From Marinomonas alcarazii (GTDB lineage: Bacteria > Pseudomonadota > Gammaproteobacteria > Pseudomonadales > Marinomonadaceae), in the NCBI RefSeq assembly GCF_003208215.1, contig NZ_QKLW01000002.1:650672-714671 (forward strand): 64,000 nucleotides of DNA. Direction: 5' to 3'. Positions 42,971 through 53,895 of the stretch are shown one piece after another. The notes under the pieces are model-generated. The model had not been told where the DNA came from. It did no database searches and saw nothing but the letters and a program-made list of their open reading frames with translations. The first letter of the stretch is position 1. Every line of letters starts with the position of its first letter. A program made the translations under genes and the position numbers.

Positions 42971-44308
42971 TTATTTTTTGGGTGCGTAGGGGTTTTCAGA
43001 GGATTTGAATTCGAAAATAATTGGCGTACCAGTAATATTCAACACCGTTCTGAATTTGTTCTCAAGATAGCGCTTGTAGCTACCAGGCAAAGCATTCGTC
43101 TGATTTCCATGCACAACAATACGCGGAGGATTAGACCCGCCTTGGTGAGCATAACGAAGCTTGATGCGACGGCTATTCACCATAGGTGGTTGATGCTCAG
43201 CAACAGAATCTTCAAGAATACGAGTCAATCGATTTGTCGACCACTTGGCATAACAAGATTCGTAAGTGCTCTCTATCGTATCGTATAAATCGCCCACACC
43301 AGTACCATGTAAAGCTGAGATATAGTGCACTTTAGCATAAGGAACAAAGCCTAAACGACGCTCTACTTCACTCTTAATGTGCTCTCTCTCGTCTTTCTGA
43401 AGGCCATCCCACTTGTTAATGGCGATAATAACCCCACGACCAGCATCCAACACATAACCAATCATGTGTAGATCTTGTTCAACTAAGTCTTCATGGGAAT
43501 CAATGACAACAATCACAACGTTAGCGTCTTGGATCGCTTGCAATGTTTTCACAATAGAGAACTTCTCTACAGCTTCCTTCACGTGCTTACGTCGACGAAT
43601 ACCTGCTGTATCTATTAGCGTATATTCTTTATCGTGGCGGGTATAAGGAATATAAACGCTGTCACGCGTAGTACCAGGCATGTCATAAACAACAACACGA
43701 TCTTCGCCTAGCATTCGATTTACCAAGGTGGATTTGCCCACATTTGGACGTCCAACCACACCGATTCGAATACCACGTGACTCTAAGTTAATTTGCTTCT
43801 TGGCTTCTTCAACACGTTCTGCATAAGGCAACATCACCTTATCAATCAGAACATGAACGCCTTTACCATGAGAGGCCGCAATAGGATGTAATTCACCCAT
43901 CCCTAGAGAATAAAAGTCCGCCAAAGCAATGTCTTCGTTAATACCATCGGTTTTATTAACAACAAGCGTGACAGGCTTACTTGATCGGCGTAAATGATTG
44001 GCTATCATTTCATCGGCAGGGTTCAAACCATGACGACCATCAACGATAAACAAAACCGTATCCGCTTCCTCTATCGCTAACAGCGACTGTCGAGCCATTT
44101 TTTCATCAATACCTTGCTCATCACCACTGATACCACCAGTATCAATAACAATAAACTCATGCTCACCAAGCTTACCGTCACCGTATTTACGGTCACGAGT
44201 TAAGCCTGCGTAATCGGCAACTAAAGCATCACGAGATCTCGTCAATTGATTGAAGAGAGTTGATTTGCCAACATTGGGTCTACCTACCAATGCAATAACT
44301 GGAATCAT
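42971..44308 (-). CDS. der: Ribosome assembly GTPase Der (EngA)
   Basis: The 445-residue GTPase has two G domains in tandem. The first (about 1-165) has [18 protein letters not shown] and NKTDG; the second (about 180-350) has [18 protein letters not shown] and NKWDG. A KH-like domain (about 355-440) follows. It is needed for maturation of the 50S subunit. The length and double-domain layout fit the family exactly. It is the last gene of the leftward run, 91 bases after bamB. Confidence 0.97.
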   Translation of the reverse strand: MIPVIALVGRPNVGKSTLFNQLTRSRDALVADYAGLTRDRKYGDGKLGEHEFIVIDTGGISGDEQGIDEKMARQSLLAIEEADTVLFIVDGRHGLNPADEMIANHLRRSSKPVTLVVNKTDGINEDIALADFYSLGMGELHPIAASHGKGVHVLIDKVMLPYAERVEEAKKQINLESRGIRIGVVGRPNVGKSTLVNRMLGEDRVVVYDMPGTTRDSVYIPYTRHDKEYTLIDTAGIRRRKHVKEAVEKFSIVKTLQAIQDANVVIVVIDSHEDLVEQDLHMIGYVLDAGRGVIIAINKWDGLQKDEREHIKSEVERRLGFVPYAKVHYISALHGTGVGDLYDTIESTYESCYAKWSTNRLTRILEDSVAEHQPPMVNSRRIKLRYAHQGGSNPPRIVVHGNQTNALPGSYKRYLENKFRTVLNITGTPIIFEFKSSENPYAPKK

Positions 44309-44399
44309 TTTTTTACCTATAAAAATACAAAGTGGCCACCACCTCTATAAATGAGATGGCAGCCGCTTTAAAAATTCGCTAACAAAAATCAAACTGATT

Positions 44400-45533
44400 T
44401 TAATAGCTCAATGCCGTCACATTAGAGTTCGGCGTTAAAATAAACATTTGCTTGTCATTTGCGACCATTCGACTACCAGGTGGAACCTTACCATCTGCTA
44501 ATCTTTGTGCAGCAACTTCACCCGTTACAAGGTCAAGCAAATGAACATAGCCACCACGATCCATCACAGCAACATAATCTCGAAAAAACTCAGGAGTGAT
44601 TAAATCACGCTCCTCAAGTTCAGAATTCTTCCAAACTTCATTGCCGTTTTTCGCATTTAGAGCAATAACATTACTCTTCATATCAACAGCAACAAGTAGC
44701 TCGCCTTTCACCGCAACACCAACCGAACTGGAAATATTGCGTTGCCATAAAGGACGACCGCTTTCAATAGAAAGCGCGACAAGCGTACCATTGTAAGCAA
44801 CAGCGTAAACAACGCCATTATCTACAACCAGACGGCCATTGATATCACTTAAACGTTCGATTTCGTAACGCCCTTCTGGCTTACCAACGTCATACGACCA
44901 AACTAAGCTACCAGTTTGTAATTCGTAAGCTTTCAGTTTACCACTCGCAAAGCCCACGATTACTTTGCCGTTTTTAATAACAGGCGCGCTTGTACCACGT
45001 ACTGTCAGTGAAGGCAAATCTTCTTTTGCTCGCCACTGCGTTTCACCCGTGGTTGCATCCAGCACACTTATCCAGCCATCAGCCGTTTGGATAGCTAGCT
45101 TTCCAGCGGCATAGGCAGCTTCTGACAACAACTCTGAACTCAGTGTTTTTTCCCACAACACAGACTTGCTTGCCAACGAAGCGGCAACAAGTTTAGCGTC
45201 ATAAGTGCCGAAATAAAGAACATCATCATGACGAGTCACACCAGAACTGGCTTTATACCCTGTTGGGAAAACCCGCTTCTCTTTTCCGCGATTCTGCCCA
45301 AGCTCGTAAAGCGTACCTTTATCAGTAACAAAGAATAAAGAATCGCTATCTAGGACAAGGTTAAATCGTTCACTAGACTCACCAAAATTACCATCGACAC
45401 CAGAGCGCCAATCCGTTCCTAAATCCACTTTATTTTTAAGTGGAGGAAGGTCAGCTAAAGCTGGGCGTGAGTTAGAACAACCTTGAAGCACTAGTAGCGC
45501 GAGTAATGTGATGAGAATAGTAGACTTACGCAT
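44400..45533 (-). CDS. bamB: Outer membrane assembly lipoprotein BamB
   Basis: The 377-residue lipoprotein has a signal peptide ending in a lipobox (LLVLQGCSNS, Cys near residue 19) and a beta-propeller built of PQQ-like repeats (for example VLWEKTLSSELLSEAAYAAG, QTGSLVWSYDVGKP and GRPLWQRNISS). It binds BamA and helps insert beta-barrel proteins in the outer membrane. It lies two bases after yfgM, with AAAGG before the ATG, so translation is probably coupled. Confidence 0.95.
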   Translation of the reverse strand: MRKSTILITLLALLVLQGCSNSRPALADLPPLKNKVDLGTDWRSGVDGNFGESSERFNLVLDSDSLFFVTDKGTLYELGQNRGKEKRVFPTGYKASSGVTRHDDVLYFGTYDAKLVAASLASKSVLWEKTLSSELLSEAAYAAGKLAIQTADGWISVLDATTGETQWRAKEDLPSLTVRGTSAPVIKNGKVIVGFASGKLKAYELQTGSLVWSYDVGKPEGRYEIERLSDINGRLVVDNGVVYAVAYNGTLVALSIESGRPLWQRNISSSVGVAVKGELLVAVDMKSNVIALNAKNGNEVWKNSELEERDLITPEFFRDYVAVMDRGGYVHLLDLVTGEVAAQRLADGKVPPGSRMVANDKQMFILTPNSNVTALSY

Positions 45534-45535
45534 AG

Positions 45536-46177
45536 TTAACCTTTCACCAAATCCTTCAGTTTTATTTCTAGTAGCGGGTGATTAACACCTGTACCAATGG
45601 CTTCACTTGCTTTTTGGTAAGCAACTCGAGCTTCGTCACGCTTTCCTTGCTGCATAAAGATATCACCAATCAACTCTTGCTTCTGCACTGCAAATTCCTC
45701 TGCAGATACTTTTTCAGCGCGCGCCATAGCGGCAGAAAAGTCACCTTTCTGAAGCAATAATTGGGCAATACGTAAATCAGCAATAGCGATAAAAGAAGTC
45801 TCACTTGTTTTAGAAATAGCATTATCTAAAGCCGTGATCGCTTCATCATATTTACCATTCTCAGCATCTACTCGAGCCAAAAACAACTGACCAAACATGG
45901 CATAACCCGTATCGCCATACTCATCGGAAAGCTGTTTAGCGATGAAAGTTACCGTCTTCTGGTTATTTTCATCACTTAGGTCTGCAGAAGCTTGAACTAA
46001 GTTTTGGTAAAGAGCTGATGCCTCACTAATATAATTAGCTTGATTGGTTTTCCAAGCTTGCCAACCAAAATACCCACCAACAGCAGCGGCAACAACGATG
46101 ACCAATACTAAGCCATTCTTTTTCCACCATGTCTTAAACGCTTCAATTTGTTCTTCTTCAGTCTTTAATTCAGACAC
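45536..46177 (-). CDS. yfgM: YfgM family TPR protein (inner-membrane anchored)
   Basis: The 213-residue protein has a short cytoplasmic N-terminus, a membrane helix (residues about 24-40, GLVLVIVVAAAVGGYFG), and a periplasmic tetratricopeptide domain. E. coli YfgM interacts with the Sec translocon and PpiD. I prefer GTG 46177, giving MSELKTEEEQ, with GAGG eight bases upstream; ATG 46183 would put it two bases from the ribosome site and ATG 46195 has none. It sits between hisS and bamB, as in other gammaproteobacteria. Confidence 0.9.
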   Translation of the reverse strand: MSELKTEEEQIEAFKTWWKKNGLVLVIVVAAAVGGYFGWQAWKTNQANYISEASALYQNLVQASADLSDENNQKTVTFIAKQLSDEYGDTGYAMFGQLFLARVDAENGKYDEAITALDNAISKTSETSFIAIADLRIAQLLLQKGDFSAAMARAEKVSAEEFAVQKQELIGDIFMQQGKRDEARVAYQKASEAIGTGVNHPLLEIKLKDLVKG

Positions 46178-46238
46178 TTTCATTTCCTCATGCAAGGTAT
46201 ACAGCCAAATTTTTAAAGGCGCACACTATTCAATCAAA

Positions 46239-47513
46239 TTACAACTTGGCATTAATATAAGCAGCAACATCGTCAAGAGCATAAGCTTGCTGCTCGCCCG
46301 TTGACATGTCTTTCACCTGACAAATACCTTGCTCAATTTCATCTTGGCCTAAAATAATCGTAAATCGCGCTTCAGATTTATCGGCTTTTTTCATCTGATT
46401 TTTGAAATTGCCACCGCCACAGTGACGCAATACAACTAAGTCAGCGTTTTCCTCACGTAGATTCTCAGCCAATACAAAAGAAGCGACTTCCGCTGCTTCT
46501 CCCATACTAATCACAAACACGTCTGTTGAGAATTTAGCGCTTGCCGGAATAAGGTCAAGTGTTTCAAGCAAAAGCACCAAACGCTCGATCCCCATCGCAA
46601 AACCAACTGCCGGAGTAGATTTTCCACCCAACTGTTCAACCAATCCATCGTAACGACCACCTGCACACACCGTTGCCTGTGAGCCCAAGTGCGTTGTTAC
46701 CCATTCAAACACCGTTTTCCCGTAGTAATCTAAACCACGAACCAAACGACGATTAATAACATAAGCAATGCCATTGGCTTTCAATATCGCTTGCAGAAGA
46801 TCAAAATGCGCTTGTGACTCTTCACCAATAAAATCTTCTAAGTTCGGTGCATCTTTCAACACCGCCTGAGTCGATTCATCTTTAGAATCCAAAATTCTTA
46901 ATGGATTCGTATCCAGACGACGTTGGCTATCTTCGTCTAATCGATCTTTGTATTGAGTCAAATACTCAACCAAAGCCGCTTTATAGGCTTCACGCTCAGA
47001 CGCCAAACCAATCGTGTTTAGTTGCAACTCAACGTGTTCAAGCAAGCCAAGTTTTTTCCATAACCGAGCGGACAAAATAATCAACTCAGCATCGATATCT
47101 GCCGTTCCCATGCCGAACGACTCAACACCGATTTGATGAAACTGACGATAACGCCCTTTCTGCGGTCGTTCGTAACGGAACATTGGCCCTGTGTACCATA
47201 GACGCTGGACTTGATTAAACAACAAACCAGCCTGGTCAGCCGCTCGTACACAACTTGCGGTGCCTTCTGGTCGTAAGGTAAGAGACTCACCATTACGATC
47301 ATCAAACGTGTACATTTCTTTTTCAACGATATCTGTTGTTTCACCGACACCGCGTTTAAACAAATCCGTATTTTCAACAATTGGGAAACGGATTTGTTGA
47401 TACCCATAGGATTTAACAACACTCGCTACTGTTTTTTCTAGATATAACCAAACAGAAGACTGATCAGGCAAAATATCGTTCATTCCCCTGATTGCTTGAA
47501 TTTTACGAGCCAC
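46239..47513 (-). CDS. hisS: Histidyl-tRNA synthetase
   Basis: The 424-residue class II synthetase charges tRNA-His. Visible are motif 2 ([19 protein letters not shown] near 111-129), the histidine A signature [15 protein letters not shown] near 258-272, and [15 protein letters not shown] near 284-298. The length matches E. coli HisS (424). The start is GTG with AGGA seven to eight bases upstream; the family start [13 protein letters not shown] confirms it. It is cotranscribed with ispG, nine bases upstream. Confidence 0.97.
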   Translation of the reverse strand: MARKIQAIRGMNDILPDQSSVWLYLEKTVASVVKSYGYQQIRFPIVENTDLFKRGVGETTDIVEKEMYTFDDRNGESLTLRPEGTASCVRAADQAGLLFNQVQRLWYTGPMFRYERPQKGRYRQFHQIGVESFGMGTADIDAELIILSARLWKKLGLLEHVELQLNTIGLASEREAYKAALVEYLTQYKDRLDEDSQRRLDTNPLRILDSKDESTQAVLKDAPNLEDFIGEESQAHFDLLQAILKANGIAYVINRRLVRGLDYYGKTVFEWVTTHLGSQATVCAGGRYDGLVEQLGGKSTPAVGFAMGIERLVLLLETLDLIPASAKFSTDVFVISMGEAAEVASFVLAENLREENADLVVLRHCGGGNFKNQMKKADKSEARFTIILGQDEIEQGICQVKDMSTGEQQAYALDDVAAYINAKL

Positions 47514-47522
47514 AATGGATCC

Positions 47523-48635
47523 TTAATTTTTTACAATAATATTGGCGATTTCACGTTCTTTTAGAACCGCCTTTTTTCGAATCATTTCTTCCAAGTCATC
47601 AACAAGTGTTGCGTTTTTCGTTTTGCTACTTGGCTTACCGTCTTGATAGATCAAATTATTTGGCGATCCACCAGCCAAACCGATATCGGCTTCTTTTGCT
47701 TCACCAGGTCCATTAACCACACAACCAATGACAGCAACGTCCATTGGAATAGTAATGTCCTCTAATCGCTCTTCCAGCTCATTCATTGTTTTAATAACAT
47801 CGAAGTTCTGACGCGAGCAGCTTGGACAAGCAATGAAGTTAATGCCGCGATTACGCAACTTTAAGCTACGCAACATATCCCAACCGACTTTAATTTCTTG
47901 CACAGGATCAGCCGCAAGAGACACGCGAATGGTATCACCAATGCCATCCATCAAAAGCAAACCAAGCCCAATAGAGGATTTCACAGTACCTGAACGCAAG
48001 CCCCCAGCTTCTGTAATACCAAGGTGTAAAGGGTTATCGATCTGACTAGCAATTTTTCGATATGCCTCAACCGTCATAAAAATATCAGACGCTTTAAGGC
48101 TTAATTTGTATTCGTGAAAGTCTAATTCATCGAAGTACTGAATTTGGCGAAAAGCCGATTCAACCAGCGCATCTGGCGTTGGCTCACCGTACTTTTTCTG
48201 AAGGTCCTTTTCTAAGGAACCAGCATTCACGCCAATACGAATAGGGATATTTTTGTCTCGTGCACAATCAACCACAGCGCGAACACGGTCTTTATTACCG
48301 ATATTGCCGGGGTTAATACGCAAACAATCCACTCCGTACTCAGCGACTTTTAACGCAATTTTATAGTCAAAATGAATGTCAGCAACCAGCGGAATAGACA
48401 CTTCTGCACGTATTTTCTTAAATGCTTCAGCGGCATCCATAGATGGCACAGAAACACGAACGATATCAGCGCCAGCATCCACAATAGCGCGAATTTGCGC
48501 AACCGTTGCGTCGACATCGCACGTTTCAGTATTTGTCATACTTTGAACACTAATTGGCGCACCTCCGCCAACAGGAACACTCCCAACCATAATCTGACGA
48601 GAATGACGTCGTTTAATAGATGATTCAAAATGCAT
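47523..48635 (-). CDS. ispG: 4-hydroxy-3-methylbut-2-enyl diphosphate synthase IspG
   Basis: The 370-residue iron-sulfur enzyme converts MEcPP to HMBPP, the penultimate step of the MEP isoprenoid pathway. It has a TIM-barrel N-terminal part ([20 protein letters not shown] near 30-49 and [20 protein letters not shown] near 85-104) and cluster cysteines in [11 protein letters not shown] near 270-280 and [20 protein letters not shown] near 304-323. The length equals the E. coli enzyme (372). It is between rodZ and hisS in the housekeeping run. Confidence 0.97.
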   Translation of the reverse strand: MHFESSIKRRHSRQIMVGSVPVGGGAPISVQSMTNTETCDVDATVAQIRAIVDAGADIVRVSVPSMDAAEAFKKIRAEVSIPLVADIHFDYKIALKVAEYGVDCLRINPGNIGNKDRVRAVVDCARDKNIPIRIGVNAGSLEKDLQKKYGEPTPDALVESAFRQIQYFDELDFHEYKLSLKASDIFMTVEAYRKIASQIDNPLHLGITEAGGLRSGTVKSSIGLGLLLMDGIGDTIRVSLAADPVQEIKVGWDMLRSLKLRNRGINFIACPSCSRQNFDVIKTMNELEERLEDITIPMDVAVIGCVVNGPGEAKEADIGLAGGSPNNLIYQDGKPSSKTKNATLVDDLEEMIRKKAVLKEREIANIIVKN

Positions 48636-48643
48636 AAGGGTCT

Positions 48644-49603
48644 CTACTTGAGCTCAAATCGAGCCAAATCTTTACGTGTAAAAGAAGAAAAATCGAAGTC
48701 GTTGCCTTTGTACGTCAAAGATGACACACCTTTGGCGTAGCCTAAAACCACACGGTAAGGCGCATTACCTGTTAACGCCAACTGACTACCAGCCGTTTTA
48801 ACACCTGAAAACAAAATTTTTCCAGTTGAATCTCGCACTTCTGTCCAGCAGTCAGCATCAAACGCAATCACGATATCATCAGAATAAGTTGGTAACACTG
48901 GCTCAGGGGACGTTTCAGCCGGTACTTCAGAGGTTGCTCTTACTACCTCGTCAGGGTTAACACCAGCCTCTTCTAGAATAGCCATTGTTTCAGCAGACAA
49001 ACCAGTTACTACATCGCCATCATCTGAAACATCTTCAGCTGCCGCCATTTCAGGAGTGTTTTCTGATAAATCTTGAGATTCCTCTGTGGCGTTATTAACG
49101 TCCGCTTCTGGCTCACTCGGGGTTTCTTCGACAGCAGCCTGTTCGGAGCTCTGAGCACTTTCTTCTACAATGCTCACATCATCTGTAGATTGCGCTGGCC
49201 ACCAGAACACTAAAAAGACTAGAACAGCAATGATGACGACCGATATAAACATAACGATAGGGTCACCCAGATGACTTTGTCTATTCACTTTATCAACAGG
49301 CTTGATGGTTGACTCGGCACCAGAACGCTCTGCATCGAATGCATTCAACATTTCTGATGGTTCTATGTTCAATAATCGGCAGTAGCTCTTAAGGAAGCCA
49401 CGAGCAAAGGTACTAGAGCGAAAATATTTGAAATTATTCGCCTCAAGTGCTCGTACTTGATCAATAGGGATTTTTAGCTCTGTGGCAACATATCTTTCAT
49501 CAAACTCTAGCTCAAGTCTCTTCGCTTTAAGTCGCTTACCAATATTAATCGTATCTATATTCGTTTTACTTTCAGGAGCATCAGTTTGAAATTCAGTGGT
49601 CAT
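48644..49603 (-). CDS. rodZ: RodZ cell-shape protein
   Basis: The 319-residue protein has an N-terminal helix-turn-helix domain (about residues 20-90, [20 protein letters not shown]), a membrane helix at about 118-142 ([17 protein letters not shown]), a long acidic periplasmic linker (Glu/Ser/Pro-rich, about 150-235), and a C-terminal DUF4115 domain. RodZ links MreB filaments to the membrane. I prefer ATG 49603 with AAGG seven bases upstream over ATG 49621. It begins two bases after pilF ends. Confidence 0.9.
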   Translation of the reverse strand: MTTEFQTDAPESKTNIDTINIGKRLKAKRLELEFDERYVATELKIPIDQVRALEANNFKYFRSSTFARGFLKSYCRLLNIEPSEMLNAFDAERSGAESTIKPVDKVNRQSHLGDPIVMFISVVIIAVLVFLVFWWPAQSTDDVSIVEESAQSSEQAAVEETPSEPEADVNNATEESQDLSENTPEMAAAEDVSDDGDVVTGLSAETMAILEEAGVNPDEVVRATSEVPAETSPEPVLPTYSDDIVIAFDADCWTEVRDSTGKILFSGVKTAGSQLALTGNAPYRVVLGYAKGVSSLTYKGNDFDFSSFTRKDLARFELK

Positions 49604-49604
49604 G

Positions 49605-50330
49605 TCAATACCTTGAGCCATTCAGGCATGTAAAATTACTCGCAGATGAGGACAGTGTAGGGTCAGTCTCGCGTGCAATTAGATGCCGCGACAGACAGTT
49701 GTACTCATCAAAATGCACCGATCCTCGGGCAATTTGTTTATCAGCCTGGATATTATTAAAAATTAAGCGAGCTTTGTCATTACTACCTTGTATTAAAACA
49801 AGATTGAGCTCCGTCATCAAACCAATCAGAGGCAAATCGGCAATTTCTTTTGCCTGTTTTAGATAGATCCCTGCTAAATTTACGTGATTTTGACGTATGG
49901 CACATCTGGATAAATTAATTTTCACAGTTTGACGTCTGTTAGCGCTATTTTTATCCGCTTTTTCAAATGCATCACAAGCAAGATCCCAGCGTTCTTTAAC
50001 GCCCAGCAGCACGCCATAGTTATTCAACAAAAAGCCATCATTTGGGTAGTTATTGAGTGCGCTTTCATGAACCAAAATGGCTTCATCATATTCTTCAACA
50101 CTCAACCAATATAGTCCGAGTAGACGCCAGTATTCCCTGTGTCGTTCCGAGGAGCTAACCTGGTCTAACTGCTTTTTTGCTAAGGCCCATTGGCCAAGTA
50201 GAAGATGCGTCTGAATGATAGAAAGGCGCTTTGAATCTGAAATGGGTGGTCGCTCAGGGGCTACTGTTTGGTAAGCACAAGAGGAAATCAACACACAACC
50301 CAATAAAAAAGGCAGTAACCATAAACGCAT
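49605..50330 (-). CDS. pilF: Type IV pilus biogenesis lipoprotein PilF/PilW
   Basis: The 241-residue protein has a lipobox signal peptide (LLGCVLISSCAYQ, Cys near residue 18) and TPR units (for example LLGLYWLSVEEYDEAILVHE and FLLNNYGVLLGVKERWDLAC). PilF helps assemble the PilQ secretin in the outer membrane. Its place between rlmN and rodZ is the standard gammaproteobacterial position. AAGGA precedes ATG. Confidence 0.87.
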   Translation of the reverse strand: MRLWLLPFLLGCVLISSCAYQTVAPERPPISDSKRLSIIQTHLLLGQWALAKKQLDQVSSSERHREYWRLLGLYWLSVEEYDEAILVHESALNNYPNDGFLLNNYGVLLGVKERWDLACDAFEKADKNSANRRQTVKINLSRCAIRQNHVNLAGIYLKQAKEIADLPLIGLMTELNLVLIQGSNDKARLIFNNIQADKQIARGSVHFDEYNCLSRHLIARETDPTLSSSASNFTCLNGSRY

Positions 50331-50369
50331 ACAGACATCCTTGTCATATACAATTTTTTGAACAATAAG

Positions 50370-51485
50370 TTAGCTTTTCACTTCGCGCAACTCAATATAC
50401 TTCTGACTACGGCGAGTTTTATCATGGAAATCCCCTACCAATTGACCGCATGCCGCATCGATATCATCACCACGAGTCGTACGAACTGTCACAGTGTACC
50501 CAGCATCGGCCAAAATCTTCTGGAAGCGACGAGTACGATTGTTTGACGGTTTCTCATAGCCAGAATGGGGGAATGGGTTAAATGGAATCAAATTAATCTT
50601 GCACTCCAATACCTTAAGAAGCTCCGCCAATTCATGGGCTTGCTCTTCGTTATCATTCACACCAGACATCAAAGTATATTCAATTGTAATGTGACGTTTA
50701 TCTGGCAAATTCGCCAAATAATGCTGACAAGACTCGATTAACTCAGCAATAGGATACTTTTTATTGATTGGAACAAGCTCATTACGCAAAGCGTCATTTG
50801 GCGCATGCAATGAGATCGCCAAGGACACATCTGTACGCTTTACTAACTCATAAATTTTAGGTACCACACCAGAAGTACTTAAGGTTACACGGCGCTTAGA
50901 TAGGCCATAAGCATGGTCATGCATCATTAGAATCATCGCATCAACCACAGGCTCAAAGTTCATTAGAGGCTCACCCATACCCATCATAACAACGTTAGTT
51001 ACGCGACGTGGTCCATTCGGATCCATCGGGCCAAAAGACTTAATCGCAATCCAAACCTGCCCAATAATCTCCGCAGGTGTTAAGTTACGATTGAAACCTT
51101 GCTTACCTGTCGAGCAAAAGCTGCAGTCCAAAGAGCAACCCACTTGAGATGAAACACACAATGTTGCACGATCACCATCAGGTATTAACACAGTTTCAAC
51201 GCAATCGTTCTTGCCGCCCTCAGTGCGAATAATCCATTTACGTGTGCCATCCGCTGAGATATTTTGCGACACCACTTCAGGTCCACGAATCTCACAAATT
51301 TGCTCTAATTTAGCACGTAAAGCTTTACTGACATCCGTCATTTCATCGAAGCTTTCAGCGCCCTTTTGGTGGATCCATTTGATCACCTGAGTGGCGCGAA
51401 ATTTCTTCTCACCAATGGATTCAAAAAACTCGATCAATTTCTCAGGGGATAAACCCAACAGGTTTACTTTTTTGATGTCAGTCAT
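50370..51485 (-). CDS. rlmN: Dual-specificity RNA methyltransferase RlmN
   Basis: The 371-residue radical SAM enzyme methylates C2 of A2503 in 23S rRNA and A37 in some tRNAs. Visible are [19 protein letters not shown] near 117-135 (three cluster cysteines), [17 protein letters not shown] near 165-181, and [20 protein letters not shown] near 272. A methyl-carrying Cys lies near the C-terminus ([10 protein letters not shown] near 346). The length fits. It starts the housekeeping run, downstream of the ndk terminators. Confidence 0.97.
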   Translation of the reverse strand: MTDIKKVNLLGLSPEKLIEFFESIGEKKFRATQVIKWIHQKGAESFDEMTDVSKALRAKLEQICEIRGPEVVSQNISADGTRKWIIRTEGGKNDCVETVLIPDGDRATLCVSSQVGCSLDCSFCSTGKQGFNRNLTPAEIIGQVWIAIKSFGPMDPNGPRRVTNVVMMGMGEPLMNFEPVVDAMILMMHDHAYGLSKRRVTLSTSGVVPKIYELVKRTDVSLAISLHAPNDALRNELVPINKKYPIAELIESCQHYLANLPDKRHITIEYTLMSGVNDNEEQAHELAELLKVLECKINLIPFNPFPHSGYEKPSNNRTRRFQKILADAGYTVTVRTTRGDDIDAACGQLVGDFHDKTRRSQKYIELREVKS

Positions 51486-51527
51486 AATTCAATGTCGCTT
51501 GCTATGGTTAGCATTAAGTGTAAACGA

Positions 51528-51594
51528 AAAAAGCCTCTGAAAAGAAAAGTCTTTTCAGAAGCCTCTGTAAAAAAGCGGGCTAACGCCCGCCTTT
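51528..51594 (-). terminator. Tandem terminators after ndk
   Basis: On the minus strand, GGCGGGCGTTAGCCCGCTTT comes first (51574-51594 region) and then a second hairpin from CTGAAAAG/CTTTTCAG followed by AGGCTTTTTTCG (51528-51570). Both are between ndk (ends 51631) and rlmN (starts 51485), so the two genes are probably separately transcribed. Confidence 0.85.
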
Positions 51595-51630
51595 TCAAAA
51601 CAGACTGGACATAAAGGTCCTAGCTGTCAA

Positions 51631-52038
51631 TTACTTACCGAAGAAGTAAGCAATTTCACGTGCTGCAGATTCAACAGAATCAGAACCGTGAACAGCGTTT
51701 GCATCGATAGACGTTGCGTAATCTGCACGCAAAGTACCAGCTGCCGCTTCTTTAGGGTTAGTTGCACCCATTAGTTCACGGTGACGAAGAACAGCGCCTT
51801 CACCTTCAAGAACAGAAACAACAACAGGACCAGAAGTCATGAAAGCAACCAAATCTTTGTAGAAAGGACGCTCTTTGTGCTCAGCGTAGAAACCACCAGC
51901 CAATTCGTCGTCTAGTTGAATCATTTTAGCTTCAACAATTTTAAAACCAGCACGCTCAAAACGAGTGTAGATTTCGCCAATTACGTTTTTAGCAACAGCA
52001 TCTGGCTTGATGATTGATAGAGTACGTTCTAACGCCAT
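51631..52038 (-). CDS. ndk: Nucleoside diphosphate kinase
   Basis: The 135-residue enzyme transfers the gamma phosphate from ATP to other nucleoside diphosphates. It starts [20 protein letters not shown], and the catalytic His lies in NAVHGSDS near 113-120. The C-terminus ends REIAYFFGK, about eight residues shorter than E. coli Ndk (143). The longer frame to 52092 lacks a ribosome site, while ATG 52038 fits the family. Tandem terminators follow. Confidence 0.95.
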   Translation of the reverse strand: MALERTLSIIKPDAVAKNVIGEIYTRFERAGFKIVEAKMIQLDDELAGGFYAEHKERPFYKDLVAFMTSGPVVVSVLEGEGAVLRHRELMGATNPKEAAAGTLRADYATSIDANAVHGSDSVESAAREIAYFFGK

Positions 52039-52192
52039 GGTATAACTCCAAATTAAATTTTGAGGGCGATGCCTTTGCATGGCCCAGGACATAAAAGTTC
52101 AGCGCGCGTATTATACGCATCAATTCATTAAAATTGTACGATCAAACGGACATTATTTACGCTAATCCGCATAAAAGCGCTAAATCGGATAA

Positions 52193-53347
52193 CTAAGCCA
52201 TAGAACGAAGACGACTCACTGCGTTTTTAATCGTATCAGCAGCAAAATCAACCTCTTCTTGCGTGGTAAAACGTCCAACAGAAAGGCGCAAAGAACTGTG
52301 GGCCAAATCATCTGCCAAGCCAATCGTTCGCAAAACATAAGACGGTTCCAAGCTGGCTGACGTACAAGCGGACCCAGAGGAAACAGCAATATCACTCAGA
52401 GACATCAACAGAACTTCGCCATCCACTCCTGAAAAACCAACATTTAACACCCCAGCAACGCGGTTATCCGCATCACCATTTAAATGCACACCAGGTAACT
52501 CAGTTAAAGATGCCCACAAACGTTCACGCAAGGCTTTGATTCGAGCACAATCTTGCTCCATCTCTTCTCCCGCCAGACGGAACGCTTCGCCCATACCAAC
52601 AATCTGATGGGTTGCCAATGTACCAGAACGCATACCGCGCTCATGACCACCGCCATGAATTTGCGCCTCCAACTTAACCTTGGGCGAGCGACGCACAAAC
52701 AAGGCCCCTATGCCTTTAGGGCCGTAGGTTTTATGAGCCGTCAGTGACATTAAATCGACTTTCATGGCATTAACATCGATGTCAATTTTGCCCGTCGTCT
52801 GAGCTGCATCAACGTGAAGAAAGACACCACGCGAACGGGTCAATTGCCCTATTGCTGTAATGTCAGTCAAAACTCCAAGCTCATTATTACCATGCATCAA
52901 AGACACAAGAATAGTATCTTCACGAAGCGCCCCTTCAACTTGACTCGGTGAAATCACACCATGCACATCAGGCTGCAGATACGTTACCTCAAAGCCTTCT
53001 TTCTCAAGCTGCTTACAAGGATCTAAGACTGCCTTGTGCTCAATCATTGAAGTAATAATATGACGACCTTTTTGGCGGTAAGCATAGGCAACGCCTTTCA
53101 GCGCCAAATTATTGGCCTCCGTCGCACCAGACGTCCAAACAATTTCACGTGAATCCGCTTTGATCAAACTTGCCACTTGCAACCTAGCTTCTTCTACCGC
53201 CTCTTCCGCACGCCAACCAAAGAGATGGGAACGCGAGGCAGGATTACCAAAATTACCATCCTGCGTTAGGCACGCCATCATTTTTTCCGCCACTCTAGGG
53301 TCGACTGGTGTGGTAGCAGAATTATCTAGGTAAACAGGGGTGTTCAT
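52193..53347 (-). CDS. iscS: Cysteine desulfurase, IscS type
   Basis: The 384-residue PLP enzyme removes sulfur from cysteine for iron-sulfur clusters and other thiolation. It starts [20 protein letters not shown]. The PLP lysine is in [14 protein letters not shown] near 197-210, and the active-site Cys is in [18 protein letters not shown] near 321-338, typical of the flexible-loop group I enzymes. It is distinct from the SufS gene nearby, so the locus encodes two desulfurases. It follows sufE by 20 bases. Confidence 0.9.
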   Translation of the reverse strand: MNTPVYLDNSATTPVDPRVAEKMMACLTQDGNFGNPASRSHLFGWRAEEAVEEARLQVASLIKADSREIVWTSGATEANNLALKGVAYAYRQKGRHIITSMIEHKAVLDPCKQLEKEGFEVTYLQPDVHGVISPSQVEGALREDTILVSLMHGNNELGVLTDITAIGQLTRSRGVFLHVDAAQTTGKIDIDVNAMKVDLMSLTAHKTYGPKGIGALFVRRSPKVKLEAQIHGGGHERGMRSGTLATHQIVGMGEAFRLAGEEMEQDCARIKALRERLWASLTELPGVHLNGDADNRVAGVLNVGFSGVDGEVLLMSLSDIAVSSGSACTSASLEPSYVLRTIGLADDLAHSSLRLSVGRFTTQEEVDFAADTIKNAVSRLRSMA

Positions 53348-53367
53348 TTAACGCTCTCCAATATCAA

Positions 53368-53793
53368 TTAAGCCGCTGCCTGTGCAATGCCTTTTATACG
53401 CCCAACAATAGAACGCAAACCATTGCCACGAGTGGGACTCAAATGTCGCTCAAGATCCAGCTCTTCGAAATAAGCAGCGACATCAAAATCTAAAATTTCT
53501 TGTGGTGTTTTATGGTCCAAAGCAGCCAAAACCAATCCTAGTAAGCCACGCACTATAATGGCATCACTGTCTACGGCAAATGTCAGAACCTCACCTTTTG
53601 TCGCATCTTGCTCACTATCCGGCTGAATCCAAACACTGCTCTGACAGCCCTTTACCAAACGCTCTGAAGTGCGCCATTCATCATCAAATGCAGGTAAGGA
53701 TTTCCCCAGATCAATGATGTACTTGTACTTATCTTCCCAGTCGTCAAAAAACGACAGATCATCTACGATGTCTTCTGTACTAGGTAAAGCCAT
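53368..53793 (-). CDS. sufE: Sulfur acceptor protein SufE
   Basis: The 141-residue protein accepts persulfide sulfur from SufS and passes it to SufB. The sulfur-carrying Cys is in RLVKGCQSSVW near residue 49, and the C-terminal HLSPTRGNGLRSIVGRIK is typical of the family. ATG 53793 has AGAGGG before it; the longer frame to 53853 has a cysteine-rich N-terminus with no ribosome site. It lies downstream of the hairpin at 53831-53861, close to iscS. Confidence 0.9.
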   Translation of the reverse strand: MALPSTEDIVDDLSFFDDWEDKYKYIIDLGKSLPAFDDEWRTSERLVKGCQSSVWIQPDSEQDATKGEVLTFAVDSDAIIVRGLLGLVLAALDHKTPQEILDFDVAAYFEELDLERHLSPTRGNGLRSIVGRIKGIAQAAA

Positions 53794-53830
53794 GACTACC
53801 CTCTTTTTTACATCAAGCCTATTAAAACAA

Positions 53831-53861
53831 AAACGGCATTGGCAAAGTGCCAAGGCCGTTT
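53831..53861 (-). terminator. Hairpin terminator between sufT and sufE
   Basis: AAACGGC/GCCGTTT and TTGGCA/TGCCAA pair around a short loop (one base bulged), followed on the minus strand by TTTTGTTTT. It divides iscR-sufBCDSAT from sufE-iscS, so the latter may be expressed by read-through or its own promoter. Confidence 0.7.
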
Positions 53862-53895
53862 AATATTGTATTCGATTTCAATGAGTGACCGAAGA

